Below the pieces are notes generated by a model. The model made no database searches, was not told the DNA's origin, and saw only the letters and a program-made list of their open reading frames with translations. The translations under genes were made by a program, and so were the position numbers. From positions 1,514,001 to 1,578,000 of the forward strand of contig NC_009668.1 of the NCBI RefSeq assembly GCF_000017405.1: 64,000 nucleotides of DNA, given 5' to 3'. Position 1 is the first letter of the stretch, and every line of letters starts with the position of its first letter. This DNA is from Brucella anthropi ATCC 49188 (lineage in GTDB: Bacteria > Pseudomonadota > Alphaproteobacteria > Rhizobiales > Rhizobiaceae). Below are positions 8,139 to 17,286 of the stretch, in pieces.

Positions 8139-9113
8139 ATGAAATTTCGGATTCTTACGCGTCTGGCAGCAACCTGTGCTGTTCTCGCTATCATGGGAGG
8201 AACATCGCTGGCGCAGGAGGTAACACTCAAGCTCGGCCATCTGGCCAATGAAGAGAATATCTGGCACAAAGCGGCACTGAAATTCGCGGAAGAGGTCAAA
8301 TCTCGTACCGAAGGGCGCGTTGCCGTCGAAGTCTATCCGAATGAATCGCTCGGTAAGGAAATCGACGTCATCAACGGCATGCAGCTTGGCACGGCCGATA
8401 TGACCATCACCGGTGAAAGCCTGCAGAACTGGGCGCCAAAAGCAGCCCTGCTTGCTCTGCCATATGCATACAAATCGCTTGAACATATGGACAAGATTGC
8501 CTCCGGCGAGATCGGAAAGCAGATCGAGGCAGAGATCGTCGAAAAGGCGGGTATTCGCCCGCTGACCTATTTTGCACGCGGCCCGCGCAATCTTTCAGCC
8601 AATCGCGAGATAACAAAGCCGGAAGAGCTGAAAGGCTTCAAGGTTCGCGTGCCGAATGTGCCGATCTTTGTCGCCGCATGGCAATCGCTTGGTGCGAACC
8701 CAACCCCGATGGCCTTCTCGGAGGTTTTCACCTCACTCCAGAACGGCACTATCGAAGGTCAGGAAAACCCGCTCGCGCTTTTCAAGTCTGGCGGCTTCTA
8801 TGAAGTCCAGAAAGTCGTCAACAAGACGGAACACGTTCGCTCGTGGATCTATCTGGCCATATCGGAACGAAGCTGGGGCAAGCTTTCGGAGATCGATCAG
8901 GCTGCATTGCAGGAAGCCGCCAAGGCCACGCAGGCTTACGAACGCGAATTGTTCATCGCTGACGAAAAGGCACTCGTCACCGATCTCGAAGGCCGGGGCG
9001 TGAAGTTTGTCGACGTGGATCAGGCTGCCTTTGCCGACAAGGCGCGCGACGCTGTCATCAACTCTGTTCCGCAGGAAATCCGTCCCCTGGTCGAACAGGT
9101 TTTCAACGACTGA
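8139..9113 (+). CDS. dctP: TRAP transporter solute-binding protein DctP
   Basis: Periplasmic binding protein of a tripartite ATP-independent (TRAP) importer for a carboxylate. The 324 residues begin with a signal peptide cleaved near SLAQE and continue with DctP features: LKLGHLANEENIWHKAA, VEVYPNESLGKEIDVINGM, FARGPRNLSANR, LKGFKVRVPNVPIF and NGTIEGQENP. The Arg in KVRVP is in the position that normally contacts the substrate carboxylate. A strong GAGGAGG site precedes it. Aldonate dehydrogenase and uxuAB downstream indicate a sugar acid such as L-gulonate, D-mannonate or a hexuronate as ligand. Confidence 0.9.
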   Translation: MKFRILTRLAATCAVLAIMGGTSLAQEVTLKLGHLANEENIWHKAALKFAEEVKSRTEGRVAVEVYPNESLGKEIDVINGMQLGTADMTITGESLQNWAPKAALLALPYAYKSLEHMDKIASGEIGKQIEAEIVEKAGIRPLTYFARGPRNLSANREITKPEELKGFKVRVPNVPIFVAAWQSLGANPTPMAFSEVFTSLQNGTIEGQENPLALFKSGGFYEVQKVVNKTEHVRSWIYLAISERSWGKLSEIDQAALQEAAKATQAYERELFIADEKALVTDLEGRGVKFVDVDQAAFADKARDAVINSVPQEIRPLVEQVFND

Positions 9114-9163
9114 GATAATGGGGCTGCCGGACCCAATCCGGCAGCTGCCACGTCGAGGATACC

Positions 9164-9664
9164 ATGACAAAACTATTCAAAGGATTGGAAGGCATCTGTC
9201 GCCTTCTGATACTGGCAGCATTTCTCTTATTGATGGGGGCGGTGCTATTGCAGGTCTATGCGCGCACGTTTTTGAGCAGCGCCCCAGTCTGGACCGAGGA
9301 ACTGACCAGGTTCTGCCTGCTCTATATTGGTGCGCTCGGCGCGGGCCTCGCGCTGCGTAGTGGCGATATGGTCAATGTCGACCTTCTTTGCGAAAGCCTT
9401 CCCGGACGTATGCCGTGGCTTTTGCGACTGGTCAGCGCCGCATTGACGGTGGCTTTTGCGGCTATTCTTCTGCCCGCTGCGTGGGATTACACCATGATCG
9501 GCAGCCGTCAGACCGCCCCGTCGCTTGGCTGGCGCATGGATTTCATCCACGCAACACAGTTCATTCTTCTCGTCGCTCTGGGTCTCTGGGCACTGATGCG
9601 CATCATTGAAATGCTCTCGGGCCGTCATGATGGGCGCCCTATCCCCAATTCGGAGGAAAATTGA
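9164..9664 (+). CDS. dctQ: TRAP transporter small permease DctQ
   Basis: Small integral-membrane subunit of the TRAP importer, 166 residues with four predicted membrane helices (LLILAAFLLLMGAVLLQVYAR is the first). The family-typical WTEELTRFCLLY segment and SLGWRMDFIHATQFI follow. It starts about 50 bp after dctP, and its TGA overlaps the dctM ATG by one base, so the two permease subunits are translationally coupled. Confidence 0.88.
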   Translation: MTKLFKGLEGICRLLILAAFLLLMGAVLLQVYARTFLSSAPVWTEELTRFCLLYIGALGAGLALRSGDMVNVDLLCESLPGRMPWLLRLVSAALTVAFAAILLPAAWDYTMIGSRQTAPSLGWRMDFIHATQFILLVALGLWALMRIIEMLSGRHDGRPIPNSEEN

Positions 9665-10941
9665 TGGGCCTGACCCTTCTTCTTGGCTCGTTCGTGCTGG
9701 GCCTTGCCATCGGCTTGCCCGTAGCTGTGACATTGGGCCTTTCCTCGATGGCCTATCTTCTGTTCGCGGACATCCCCTTGGTTGTCATCCCGCAGAAAAT
9801 GTATGCCGGGATGGACAGCTTTGTTCTGCTCTGCATTCCAGGGTTCATTCTGGCTGGTAACCTTATGAATTCCGGCGGCATTACCGAACGGATTATTCGC
9901 TTTGCAAATGCCCTTGTGGGCTGGATGCGCGGCGGGCTGGCACAGGCCAATATCGCAGCCTCGATGCTTTTCGGCGGTATTTCAGGAACCGCAGTCGCAG
10001 ATGTAGCTTCCGTTGGCGGCATGATGATCCCCGGCATGAAGAAGGTTGGTTATCCGGCCGATTTCTCCGCTGCAGTCACAGCCGCCTCATCGACTGTCGG
10101 CCCGATGATCCCGCCAAGCGTGCCGATGATTATCGTCGGATCGCTCTCCGGCCTTTCGGTCGGCAAGTTATTTCTAGCCGGTGCGGTACCCGGCCTTCTG
10201 ATGGGTTTTGCCATGATGGTGACGACCTATTTCATCGCCAAGAAGAAAAACTTCCCTCGCGAGGACTGGAAGGGCGCCCGAGAGTTGCTGTCGTCATTCA
10301 CCGGAGCGATCTGGGCTATAGCAATGACCGCACTGATCGTGGGTGGCCTGCTGATCGGCATCACGACACCGACCGAAACGGCAGTGGTTGCATGCCTTTA
10401 TGCGGCGGTGGTGGGGCTGTTCGTCGATAGAGAACTGCCGGTAAGTCGGATTCCGAAAATCATCATTGATAGTGCAATCAGTTCGGCAGGCATTCTCGTA
10501 CTGGTGGGCACAGCCAATGTGTTCGGCTGGATTCTCGTCGCCGAACGTATTCCGCAGACATTGGCCAATGCGGTTCTCTCCATCACCGATAACAAGTTTC
10601 TCGTTATCCTGCTGATCAACATTCTGCTTCTGTTCGTCGGCATGTTCATGGAAACGATTGCAGCCCTGATCATTCTATTCGTACCATTGCAGGCTCTAGC
10701 CTTGGCAGTCGGTATCGACCCCATTCATTTTGCGTGTTTTGCGGTCCTGAACCTTATGATCGGCCTGACTACACCACCGGTCGGCGTTTGCCTGTTTGTC
10801 GCGTCCAATATTGCGCGTCTCCCACTCTCGCCGGTGATCAGGGCGATCATTCCCTATATCATCACCAATCTGATTGTCCTTTTGATGGTCAGCTACATGC
10901 CGCCTCTGGCGACCTGGCTGCCCAACACGCTGATGCCGTGA
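9664..10941 (+). CDS. dctM: TRAP transporter large permease DctM
   Basis: Ion-coupled transport subunit of the TRAP system, 425 residues and about 12 membrane helices. Family signatures are visible: IPGFILAGNLMNSGGI, FGGISGTAVADVASVG, STVGPMIPPSVPMIIVG and the C-terminal LTTPPVGVCLFVASNIA. The ATG at 9664 overlaps the dctQ stop as TGATG. Length and topology are normal. It moves the DctP ligand inward with sodium or protons, according to general TRAP knowledge. Confidence 0.92.
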   Translation: MGLTLLLGSFVLGLAIGLPVAVTLGLSSMAYLLFADIPLVVIPQKMYAGMDSFVLLCIPGFILAGNLMNSGGITERIIRFANALVGWMRGGLAQANIAASMLFGGISGTAVADVASVGGMMIPGMKKVGYPADFSAAVTAASSTVGPMIPPSVPMIIVGSLSGLSVGKLFLAGAVPGLLMGFAMMVTTYFIAKKKNFPREDWKGARELLSSFTGAIWAIAMTALIVGGLLIGITTPTETAVVACLYAAVVGLFVDRELPVSRIPKIIIDSAISSAGILVLVGTANVFGWILVAERIPQTLANAVLSITDNKFLVILLINILLLFVGMFMETIAALIILFVPLQALALAVGIDPIHFACFAVLNLMIGLTTPPVGVCLFVASNIARLPLSPVIRAIIPYIITNLIVLLMVSYMPPLATWLPNTLMP

Positions 10942-10948
10942 GGTGGAA

Positions 10949-12025
10949 ATGACTGAGTTGTCGAACACGCGCGTGATCTGCCTTCACGCGCAGGACGATC
11001 TGAGGATCGAAAGTCGGCCTGTCGGAACACCAGGGCCAGGAGAAGTGCTGATCGCGGTCGAAGCAGGCGGGATTTGTGGATCGGATCTGCATTACTGGTT
11101 GGAAGGCGGCATTGGTACTATCCGTGTTCGGGAACCGATCATCCTAGGTCACGAGGCCTCGGGACGCATCAAGGCTCTCGGCGAGGGAGTGACGGGGCTG
11201 GTGCCGGGTCAGCTCGTTGCTATGAACCCTTCGCAGCCTTGCGGCATCTGCAGTTTCTGTCAGCAGGGTCTGACGCGCCATTGCAGTGCGATGCGCTTCA
11301 AGGGATCGGCAATGTATCTCCCGCACCAACAAGGCATGTTCCGCGACAGGATAGTGATTGCGGCGGACCAGTGTTTCCCTGTCCCAAACGGCATTGATCC
11401 GGGAGCCGCAGCCTGCTCTGAACCACTGGCAGTTTGCCTTCATGCCGCCAATCGTGGGGAAGCGATTGCAGGCAGCTTGGTCGGTAAGGTCGTCATGGTG
11501 ACGGGTGCAGGCCCGATCGGCGCCCTTTGCGTGGCGGTAGCGCGACAACGCGGCGCGTCGGAAATCATTGTGACTGATATTCAGGACGCCACTCTGGCTG
11601 TCGCCGCACGCATGGGCGCAGATCATACAGTCAATATTGCAACCGACCCGACAGGGCTCGCCCGCTGGCAGGAAGGCAAAGGCAAGGTCGATCTGGTATT
11701 TGAATGCTCTGCTGCAGCACCGGCCATCGGCGACGCAATTTCCTGCCTTCGACCGCTCGGCACCCTCGTACAGGTTGGCGTCGGCGGACCGACCGTCCTG
11801 CCTCTCAACGTCATGGTGGGTAAAGAAATCCAGTTTGTCGGCTCGCAGCGGTTCGATACAGAATTCGCCGAGGCCGTACGCCTTATCGGATCAAAAGCTA
11901 TCGATCCTCGACCGATCATCACCGCAACCATTCCCCTGACAGAAGCCTTGTCTGCCTTTCAGGCGGCTACGGATCGTACGCGGTCCGTTAAGGTTCAGAT
12001 TAGTTTCGCTGATGCGTCAGCCTAG
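10949..12025 (+). CDS. Zinc alcohol dehydrogenase, likely L-gulonate/L-idonate 5-dehydrogenase
   Basis: Medium-chain zinc- and NAD-dependent dehydrogenase, 358 residues. Catalytic zinc ligands are seen in GGICGSDLHYW and LGHEASG. The structural-zinc cysteines are in PCGICSFCQQGLTRHC. The Rossmann site is VTGAGPIGALC. The sequence resembles IdnD (MRFKGSAMYLPH, ACSEPLAVCLHAA). ATG 10949 has GAGGTGG before it, whereas the GTG at 10943 does not. With uxuB and uxuA downstream, the most useful reaction is L-gulonate to D-fructuronate, which joins the UxuB-UxuA route. L-idonate 5-dehydrogenase activity is the alternative. Confidence 0.8.
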   Translation: MTELSNTRVICLHAQDDLRIESRPVGTPGPGEVLIAVEAGGICGSDLHYWLEGGIGTIRVREPIILGHEASGRIKALGEGVTGLVPGQLVAMNPSQPCGICSFCQQGLTRHCSAMRFKGSAMYLPHQQGMFRDRIVIAADQCFPVPNGIDPGAAACSEPLAVCLHAANRGEAIAGSLVGKVVMVTGAGPIGALCVAVARQRGASEIIVTDIQDATLAVAARMGADHTVNIATDPTGLARWQEGKGKVDLVFECSAAAPAIGDAISCLRPLGTLVQVGVGGPTVLPLNVMVGKEIQFVGSQRFDTEFAEAVRLIGSKAIDPRPIITATIPLTEALSAFQAATDRTRSVKVQISFADASA

Positions 12026-12049
12026 TACTGAAAACAGAAAGACGAATAA

Positions 12050-13267
12050 ATGAGACAGACCTGGCGCTGGTTTGGCCCCAAGGACCTCGTATCCATCGAT
12101 GATATGCTACAAGCAGGTGTTGAAGGCGTTGTCACCGCCCTGCACCATGTGGCGACCGGATCCGTCTGGTCGCCCGCCGAAATCGAAAAACGGCAGGTCG
12201 AAATTGCCCGGATGAAGAACGGCGAACCTTCGGGACTGAAATGGGAAGTCGTGGAAAGCCTTCCGGTTTCAGAAGATATCAAACGCCAGACAGGTGACTG
12301 GAAAACTCATATCTCGAACTGGAAGACATCGATGCATAACCTGCGTGACGCAGGCATCGAGGTCATTTGCTACAATTTCATGCCCATCCTCGACTGGACA
12401 CGCACCGACCTTGCCTATCGGCTGGCGAACGGGGCAACCTGCATGCGTTACGACGCCCTCGATTTCGCCGTCTTCGATCTGTTTCTGCTCGAACGCAAGG
12501 GCGCATCGGACAGTTACAAACCTGAACTCATCAAAGCTGCACGCAAGCGTTTTGCGGAGATGTCCGAGGAGCGGCGGCTTGAGCTTTCCGGCAACGTCGT
12601 CTTCGGTCTGCCTGGCGCTGCCGAACGCATGTCGATGGACGATGTGAAGGTTCATCTCGCCCATTACGACAATATTTCGCCAGAGCGCCTGCGAAACCAC
12701 CTGATCGACTTTCTGGCAGAGGTGAGTCCGCTTGCGGAAGAGCTTGGCGTACGTCTGTGCTGCCATCCAGACGATCCGCCCTTCCCCCTTCTCGGACTAC
12801 CGCGCATCATGTCCACCGAAGCTGATTATAAAGCGGTCATGGATGCAGTAAACATTCCGGCGAACGGTATCACACTTTGCACCGGCTCACTGGGCGCGCG
12901 CGCCGATAATGACCTGCCAGGTATGATGAAACGCCTGGGTGACCGTGTGCATTTCCTGCATTTGCGCAATGTCGCACTTGAAGAACCCCACCTTGGCGGA
13001 TCGTTCCATGAGGCCGCTCATCTTGAAGGCCATACGGATATGGTGGCGATGATTGCGGCCATCCTGTCAGAGGAGAACCGCCGCAAGGCCGAAGGTCGTG
13101 CCGACTGGCGCATTCCTATGCGCCCCGATCACGGTCAGGATATTCTCGATGATCTGAACCGACGCGCTCAGCCGGGTTATCCATCCATTGGGCGCCTGAA
13201 AGGCCTGGCCGAATTGCGCGGAATCATGACCGCCCTGTCCCATCCAAATGTCAGGATAGACAAGTGA
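12050..13267 (+). CDS. uxuA: D-mannonate dehydratase UxuA
   Basis: Converts D-mannonate to 2-keto-3-deoxygluconate in the cytoplasm, using a divalent metal. The 405-residue protein has UxuA hallmarks: MRQTWRWFGP at the N-terminus, GVVTALHH, CYNFMPILDWTRTDL, CCHPDDPPFPLLGLPRI, TLCTGSLGAR and FLHLRNV, with a terminal MRPDHGQDI. Metal ligands are expected among the Cys, His and Asp in these segments. It overlaps uxuB by four bases (GTGA). The kdgK/kdgA genes that would finish the pathway are not in the window. Confidence 0.93.
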   Translation: MRQTWRWFGPKDLVSIDDMLQAGVEGVVTALHHVATGSVWSPAEIEKRQVEIARMKNGEPSGLKWEVVESLPVSEDIKRQTGDWKTHISNWKTSMHNLRDAGIEVICYNFMPILDWTRTDLAYRLANGATCMRYDALDFAVFDLFLLERKGASDSYKPELIKAARKRFAEMSEERRLELSGNVVFGLPGAAERMSMDDVKVHLAHYDNISPERLRNHLIDFLAEVSPLAEELGVRLCCHPDDPPFPLLGLPRIMSTEADYKAVMDAVNIPANGITLCTGSLGARADNDLPGMMKRLGDRVHFLHLRNVALEEPHLGGSFHEAAHLEGHTDMVAMIAAILSEENRRKAEGRADWRIPMRPDHGQDILDDLNRRAQPGYPSIGRLKGLAELRGIMTALSHPNVRIDK

Positions 13268-14730
13268 CACGGCTTTCAGCACTGGTGAACGATGCCGCGG
13301 CGGCCAGCTGGCCCGCTTATACTCCCGAAAATCACGAGGTCGGTATTGTTCATCTCGGCCTCGGCAATTTTGCCCGCGCGCACTTGTTATCCTATACCGA
13401 TACCGTGTTGGCGCAAAAAGGTGGCGATTGGCGGGTGACGGGAGTGTCGCTGCGCGGAACCGCCGTTGCTGATAGTCTGAATCCACAGGACGGCCGCTAT
13501 ACCCTGATCACACGCGGTCCGGTCACAGAAGCACATGTGATTGGCGCACTGGACCGGGTGCTATCCGGCCCGACGGTTGGCAATGATGCCCTGGATGCGA
13601 TGACCTCGCCCGGATGTCGCATCGTCAGTTTAACCGTAACGGAAAAAGGATATGGCATCACCAGTGACGGTAGGCTGGATCGTGAGCATCCGGCAATCGT
13701 CGCCGACCTCGCTAATCCAGACGCGCCCACCAGCGTGATCGGGCTTATTGTGGCAGCGCTATCTCGCCGTATGACCGGTGGATTGCCACCCTTCACGGTG
13801 CTCAGTTGCGATAATCTCTCTCACAATGGTCAGAAGTTGCGGGACGCAGTATTGGCATTCGCCGATCAAACGGGTGGAAGACTGCTTTCGCGCTGGATAG
13901 CAGAAAAAGTCGCCTTCCCGTCCACTATGGTGGATCGGATCACGCCGGCGTCAAATGCCCAGACCGCCAAGCTCGCCGTGGAGCTGACGGGGCGAGAAGA
14001 TCACGCTGCCGTTGAAACCGAACCTTTCAGCCAATGGGTGATTGAGGACAAATTCTGTGCCGGACGACCGGAATGGGAATGTGCTGGCGCTCTCTTTGTC
14101 GACAATGTCGCCCCATATGAAAACATGAAACTGCGAATGCTGAACGGGACACACTCGATGCTTGCCTATAGCGGGCAGCTCTCGGATAAAAGCTTTGTCC
14201 GAGACGTGATGGCCGACCCGGATCATGCTGTACTCGTCCGTCGTCACCTTGCTGCCGCTGCGGCAACTGTAGAAGGACTGTCCATTGATCTCGACGCCTA
14301 TGCTGCGGTTCTTGTAGAGCGGTTCGCCAACCCGGCTATAGCCCATTCCACCGCACAGATTGCAATGGATGGGACACAGAAGCTTCCCCAACGCATCACA
14401 ACCCCGGCCCTGGAAGCTCTGGCATCGGGCAAACCGTACGGACCCTTCGTATTTGCTCTCGCTGCGTGGCTCGCCTATCTGGCTCGAAAGGAGGACGACG
14501 GCCACCCGGTTCCATTGAATGACCCCAAAGCGACCGAGCTTCAGACCGGCTTGAAAGATATCAAGACGCCCGAGGAAATAATCCGTGCGGTTGCGTCTGT
14601 GTGTCCCGATATCCTTCCCAGTAAGCTAACAAATGGCGTATTCGGTTCAGCGCTGCGTGATACGCTTCACGCAATCCAGTCGGAAGGGATGCCAAAGGTC
14701 ATCAAACGAGAAGCAGCAGAAGCTTCCTGA
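13264..14730 (+). CDS. uxuB: Fructuronate reductase / mannitol dehydrogenase family UxuB
   Basis: NAD-dependent long-chain polyol dehydrogenase, 488 residues, expected to reduce D-fructuronate to D-mannonate. An N-terminal Rossmann region (GIVHLGLGNFARAHLL), TLSVTEKGY-type strands and the family catalytic pattern KLRMLNGTHS (Lys, Asn, His) are all visible, followed by the C-terminal domain. It uses a GTG start at 13264 overlapping the uxuA stop. No uronate isomerase (uxaC) is encoded here, so the operon enters at fructuronate through the dehydrogenase or from uronates isomerised elsewhere. About 300 bp of sequence without a recognisable gene follow. Confidence 0.9.
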   Translation: MTRLSALVNDAAAASWPAYTPENHEVGIVHLGLGNFARAHLLSYTDTVLAQKGGDWRVTGVSLRGTAVADSLNPQDGRYTLITRGPVTEAHVIGALDRVLSGPTVGNDALDAMTSPGCRIVSLTVTEKGYGITSDGRLDREHPAIVADLANPDAPTSVIGLIVAALSRRMTGGLPPFTVLSCDNLSHNGQKLRDAVLAFADQTGGRLLSRWIAEKVAFPSTMVDRITPASNAQTAKLAVELTGREDHAAVETEPFSQWVIEDKFCAGRPEWECAGALFVDNVAPYENMKLRMLNGTHSMLAYSGQLSDKSFVRDVMADPDHAVLVRRHLAAAAATVEGLSIDLDAYAAVLVERFANPAIAHSTAQIAMDGTQKLPQRITTPALEALASGKPYGPFVFALAAWLAYLARKEDDGHPVPLNDPKATELQTGLKDIKTPEEIIRAVASVCPDILPSKLTNGVFGSALRDTLHAIQSEGMPKVIKREAAEAS

Positions 14731-15028
14731 GCGTCGAAACAAGCAGAAGACTTTGCTGTCATTTCTCTGAACACAAGAACCTGAATCATAATGAACGTGA
14801 CGATATCAGGCTCCAAGCGGCTAACCATGGCTTACTTTGTTTATAGTTCTCGGCGCATTTGGTAATTTTCCCTATCCTAAAATGAAATTCCGACAACGTT
14901 ATTGCGATCTGATATAATAAGGAGTGCCTGACATTTTTCGGGCACATTTGTTGGTGAACAGCCGCGCTCTCTATCGCCACCATCCGGTGAAGCGTATGGG
15001 ACGCCAACAAACAAAGGCTGGAGGCAAC

Positions 15029-15532
15029 ATGGTTCAATCAGCAGATGCCGTGCATAAAGCAGCGGCCGGACACATACCCGCATTTATAACACCCCCAGGT
15101 CAAACCGATGTACTTTTGAACATCGTCATTATTTTTCTTATCTGCGTAGTATTCTTAACTGGTATTCTCTACCTGAGACTCCATGCTCTCCCCGAACACA
15201 TCGCTCATCAGACGAACAAGATTCAGATTCAGCTTGTTGCTGTATTGGGCTTGATAGCGCTCTTCACCCACAATCAGCTCTTCTGGATTGCAGCTCTTTT
15301 GCTGGCAATGACGGATCTTCCAGACTTCCTGTCGCCGGTAACATCAATGGCAAGGTCTCTGCGTACCATTGCACGGCGAGGACTTCACCTGACGATCCCG
15401 CCATCCGCCCCAACGACAGGCGATGATGTTTCGTCACAGGCTGCATCACCGGCGCCGCAAAATGTTGCCGCTTCGACAACCGCGCCCGACAGCGGATTAT
15501 CCCTCGATCAGAACAAAGAGGAGCAGAAATAA
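15029..15532 (+). CDS. Small membrane protein partner of HlyD-type protein
   Basis: A 167-residue protein with two adjacent hydrophobic segments (IVIIFLICVVFLTGILYL and IQLVAVLGLIALF, then FWIAALLLAM) and a Pro/Ala/Ser-rich soluble tail. The ATG at 15029 is chosen because GGAGG lies just upstream; the longer frame from 14924 has no such site. It overlaps the HlyD start by one base, so the two are coupled. It resembles the small inner-membrane proteins paired with YibH-like HlyD proteins. No function can be assigned beyond membrane localisation and that partnership. Confidence 0.65.
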   Translation: MVQSADAVHKAAAGHIPAFITPPGQTDVLLNIVIIFLICVVFLTGILYLRLHALPEHIAHQTNKIQIQLVAVLGLIALFTHNQLFWIAALLLAMTDLPDFLSPVTSMARSLRTIARRGLHLTIPPSAPTTGDDVSSQAASPAPQNVAASTTAPDSGLSLDQNKEEQK

Positions 15533-16764
15533 TGTTCGAATTCCTGCTTTGTTCGATGATCACTATACTTCCAGATTATCTTTACCGTCGATTTGGCCAA
15601 GGAAAGCGAATTGGACACGAGATCACGATCTATTCCATGTGGTTTGAGCTCAGATGGGGGATCACGGCGTGTCTCATCCTCACAATTTCCCTGATTACGA
15701 TGATATTCTATTACCATCCGTCTACATCTAACGTAACGGCTGCATTTCGAACCGTTACCATCCTTCCGGAAATAGGCGGACGTGTCGATGAGGTATATGT
15801 CTCGCGAAACCAGAAGGTGAAAGCCGGCGAGGCGCTCTTCAAGCTCGATGACAGCAAGCAAAAAGCCGCACTGGAAACAGCCCGGAAACGCATTGCAGAA
15901 ATCGATGCGGAGATGGTTGTCGCCAAAAGCGATCTTGTCGCTGCCGACGCCCGTATCAAGCAAGGTGAGATAGCATTTGTTCAGGCACAGAACGATGTAA
16001 ACACGCAGCTTGAACTGCAACGCCGCAACCCAAACATCGTCGCCCGCAAGGATATTGAACGTCTCCAGTCGATAGCCGATGGTAAAGGCAGCGAACTGGC
16101 AGCCGCAACCGCCAGCAAGCAGACGCTCGAAACCAAAATCACCTCATTACTTCCGGCGCAGAGGGCCAGCACCGAGGCCGCAGCTGCGCAGGCGGAAGTT
16201 GAACTTAATAAAACGATCGTGAAGGCGGGCGTTTCGGGAACCGTTCAACAGTTCACCCTGCGTGCAGGTGAAGTCGTCAATCCGTTGCTTCGCCCTGCTG
16301 GCATACTGGTGCCGGAAACAGCAGGCCGAACGGCTCTTATCGCAGGATTCGGACAGATTGAGGCACAAGTCATGAAGCCCGGCATGATTGCTGAAGCTAC
16401 ATGTATCGGAAAGCCGTTCATGATTATACCCATGGTAGTAACCGAGGTGCAAGACGTTATCGCTGGTGGACAGGTACGCGCCAGCGATCAGTTGGTCGAC
16501 ATCCAGCAATTGGCGAAACCAGGAACAATCACAGTCACTCTGGAGCCTCTCTACGAAGGACAGCTTGCAGGCATACCCCCGGGTAGCAGTTGTGTGGCCA
16601 ATGCCTACACGAGCAATCACGAGGAACTGCAATCTGGTGAAGCGGGTACGCTGCGGTCGATATTCCTGCATGCCGTCGACGCAACCGCGCTCGTTCATGC
16701 CATGATCCTGCGAATACAAGCCGTGATGATGCCTGTGCAGACCCTTGTCCTTTCCGGGCACTAA
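15532..16764 (+). CDS. HlyD-family periplasmic adaptor (membrane fusion protein)
   Basis: A 410-residue inner-membrane-anchored adaptor. One membrane helix lies at ~45-65 (ACLILTISLITMIFYY), a first biotinyl-lipoyl half at ~80-110 (ILPEIGGRVDEVYVSRNQKV), a long helical hairpin at ~110-225, the second lipoyl half (IVKAGVSGTVQQFTLRAGE) and a beta-barrel. The N-terminal MFEFLLCSMITILPDYLYRR element is typical of a subgroup common in rhizobia and Brucella. No exporter or outer-membrane channel gene is adjacent. A stem-loop terminator follows. Confidence 0.82.
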   Translation: MFEFLLCSMITILPDYLYRRFGQGKRIGHEITIYSMWFELRWGITACLILTISLITMIFYYHPSTSNVTAAFRTVTILPEIGGRVDEVYVSRNQKVKAGEALFKLDDSKQKAALETARKRIAEIDAEMVVAKSDLVAADARIKQGEIAFVQAQNDVNTQLELQRRNPNIVARKDIERLQSIADGKGSELAAATASKQTLETKITSLLPAQRASTEAAAAQAEVELNKTIVKAGVSGTVQQFTLRAGEVVNPLLRPAGILVPETAGRTALIAGFGQIEAQVMKPGMIAEATCIGKPFMIIPMVVTEVQDVIAGGQVRASDQLVDIQQLAKPGTITVTLEPLYEGQLAGIPPGSSCVANAYTSNHEELQSGEAGTLRSIFLHAVDATALVHAMILRIQAVMMPVQTLVLSGH

Positions 16765-16784
16765 TTCTCATCACGTCGCCTATG

Positions 16785-16815
16785 AAACGGGGGGCAATAA
16801 TGGCTCCCCGTTTTT
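16785..16815 (+). terminator. Rho-independent terminator after hlyD
   Basis: An ACGGGG arm and a CCCCGT arm, with extra GC pairing inside, enclose an AATAAT loop and are followed by TTTT. It lies 20 bp after the hlyD stop, before the convergent DUF1850 gene. Confidence 0.65.
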
Positions 16816-16926
16816 CCCAGCTCACAGGAAAATCACGTCGCAGCAAAACGCTATTTCGCAGGTTCCTTGTGCAAAGCCGTCGCACATCAAGGTGAGTAGA
16901 ACGAGTGAACTACAGGTAAAAGAAAC

Positions 16927-17286
16927 CTAACTACACGACTTGATATGGATCGGTGTTTCCTCCGTCTTTCCAAGTTCAACACATTTTTGTTCCGAACAGA
17001 AAGTCCAGCCTCCAGTCGTCTTGCCGGAGGCAGCCAGAACAATTTCATGACGCGGAGGGATGGTTGGGTGATAGATATACCAACCGTCCTTAAGAACGGC
17101 ATCGGCAGGTGGATCCATGCCTGCGCCAGAGCCTTTGATGCGAGCTTCTGACAATACCAAGCCCTGGGACGTAACATTCCAGAACTCCTGCCATGGCACT
17201 TTCTCAACGCTGTGCGTCCATGAGAGAACAAAGCTCGTGGCGGCGATTTTCAGTACGCCGCCAGCCGTCGCAATGCAGACCGCCAT
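16927..17286 (-). CDS. DUF1850 protein of TAXI-TRAP operon
   Basis: A 119-residue protein with a hydrophobic N-terminal segment and the DUF1850 core (FVLSWTHSVEKVPWQEFW, LVLSEARIKGSGAGMDPP, GWYIYHP). DUF1850 genes commonly follow fused TAXI-type TRAP permeases. The start at 17286 is chosen because its ATG overlaps the permease TGA by one base (TGATG); the upstream in-frame start at 17334 would overlap the permease by about 50 bp. Its role is unknown; it may be an accessory exported or membrane-anchored factor. Confidence 0.75.
   Translation of the reverse strand: MAVCIATAGGVLKIAATSFVLSWTHSVEKVPWQEFWNVTSQGLVLSEARIKGSGAGMDPPADAVLKDGWYIYHPTIPPRHEIVLAASGKTTGGWTFCSEQKCVELGKTEETPIHIKSCS

Noticed and set aside
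7656..8486. Minus-strand frame of 276 codons
   Set aside because: It overlaps the GntR and DctP genes in antisense, both of which are certain; no domain is seen in it.
14924..15028. N-terminal extension of the small membrane protein before hlyD
   Set aside because: The ATG at 15029 has a GGAGG site; the extension does not resemble a signal or domain.
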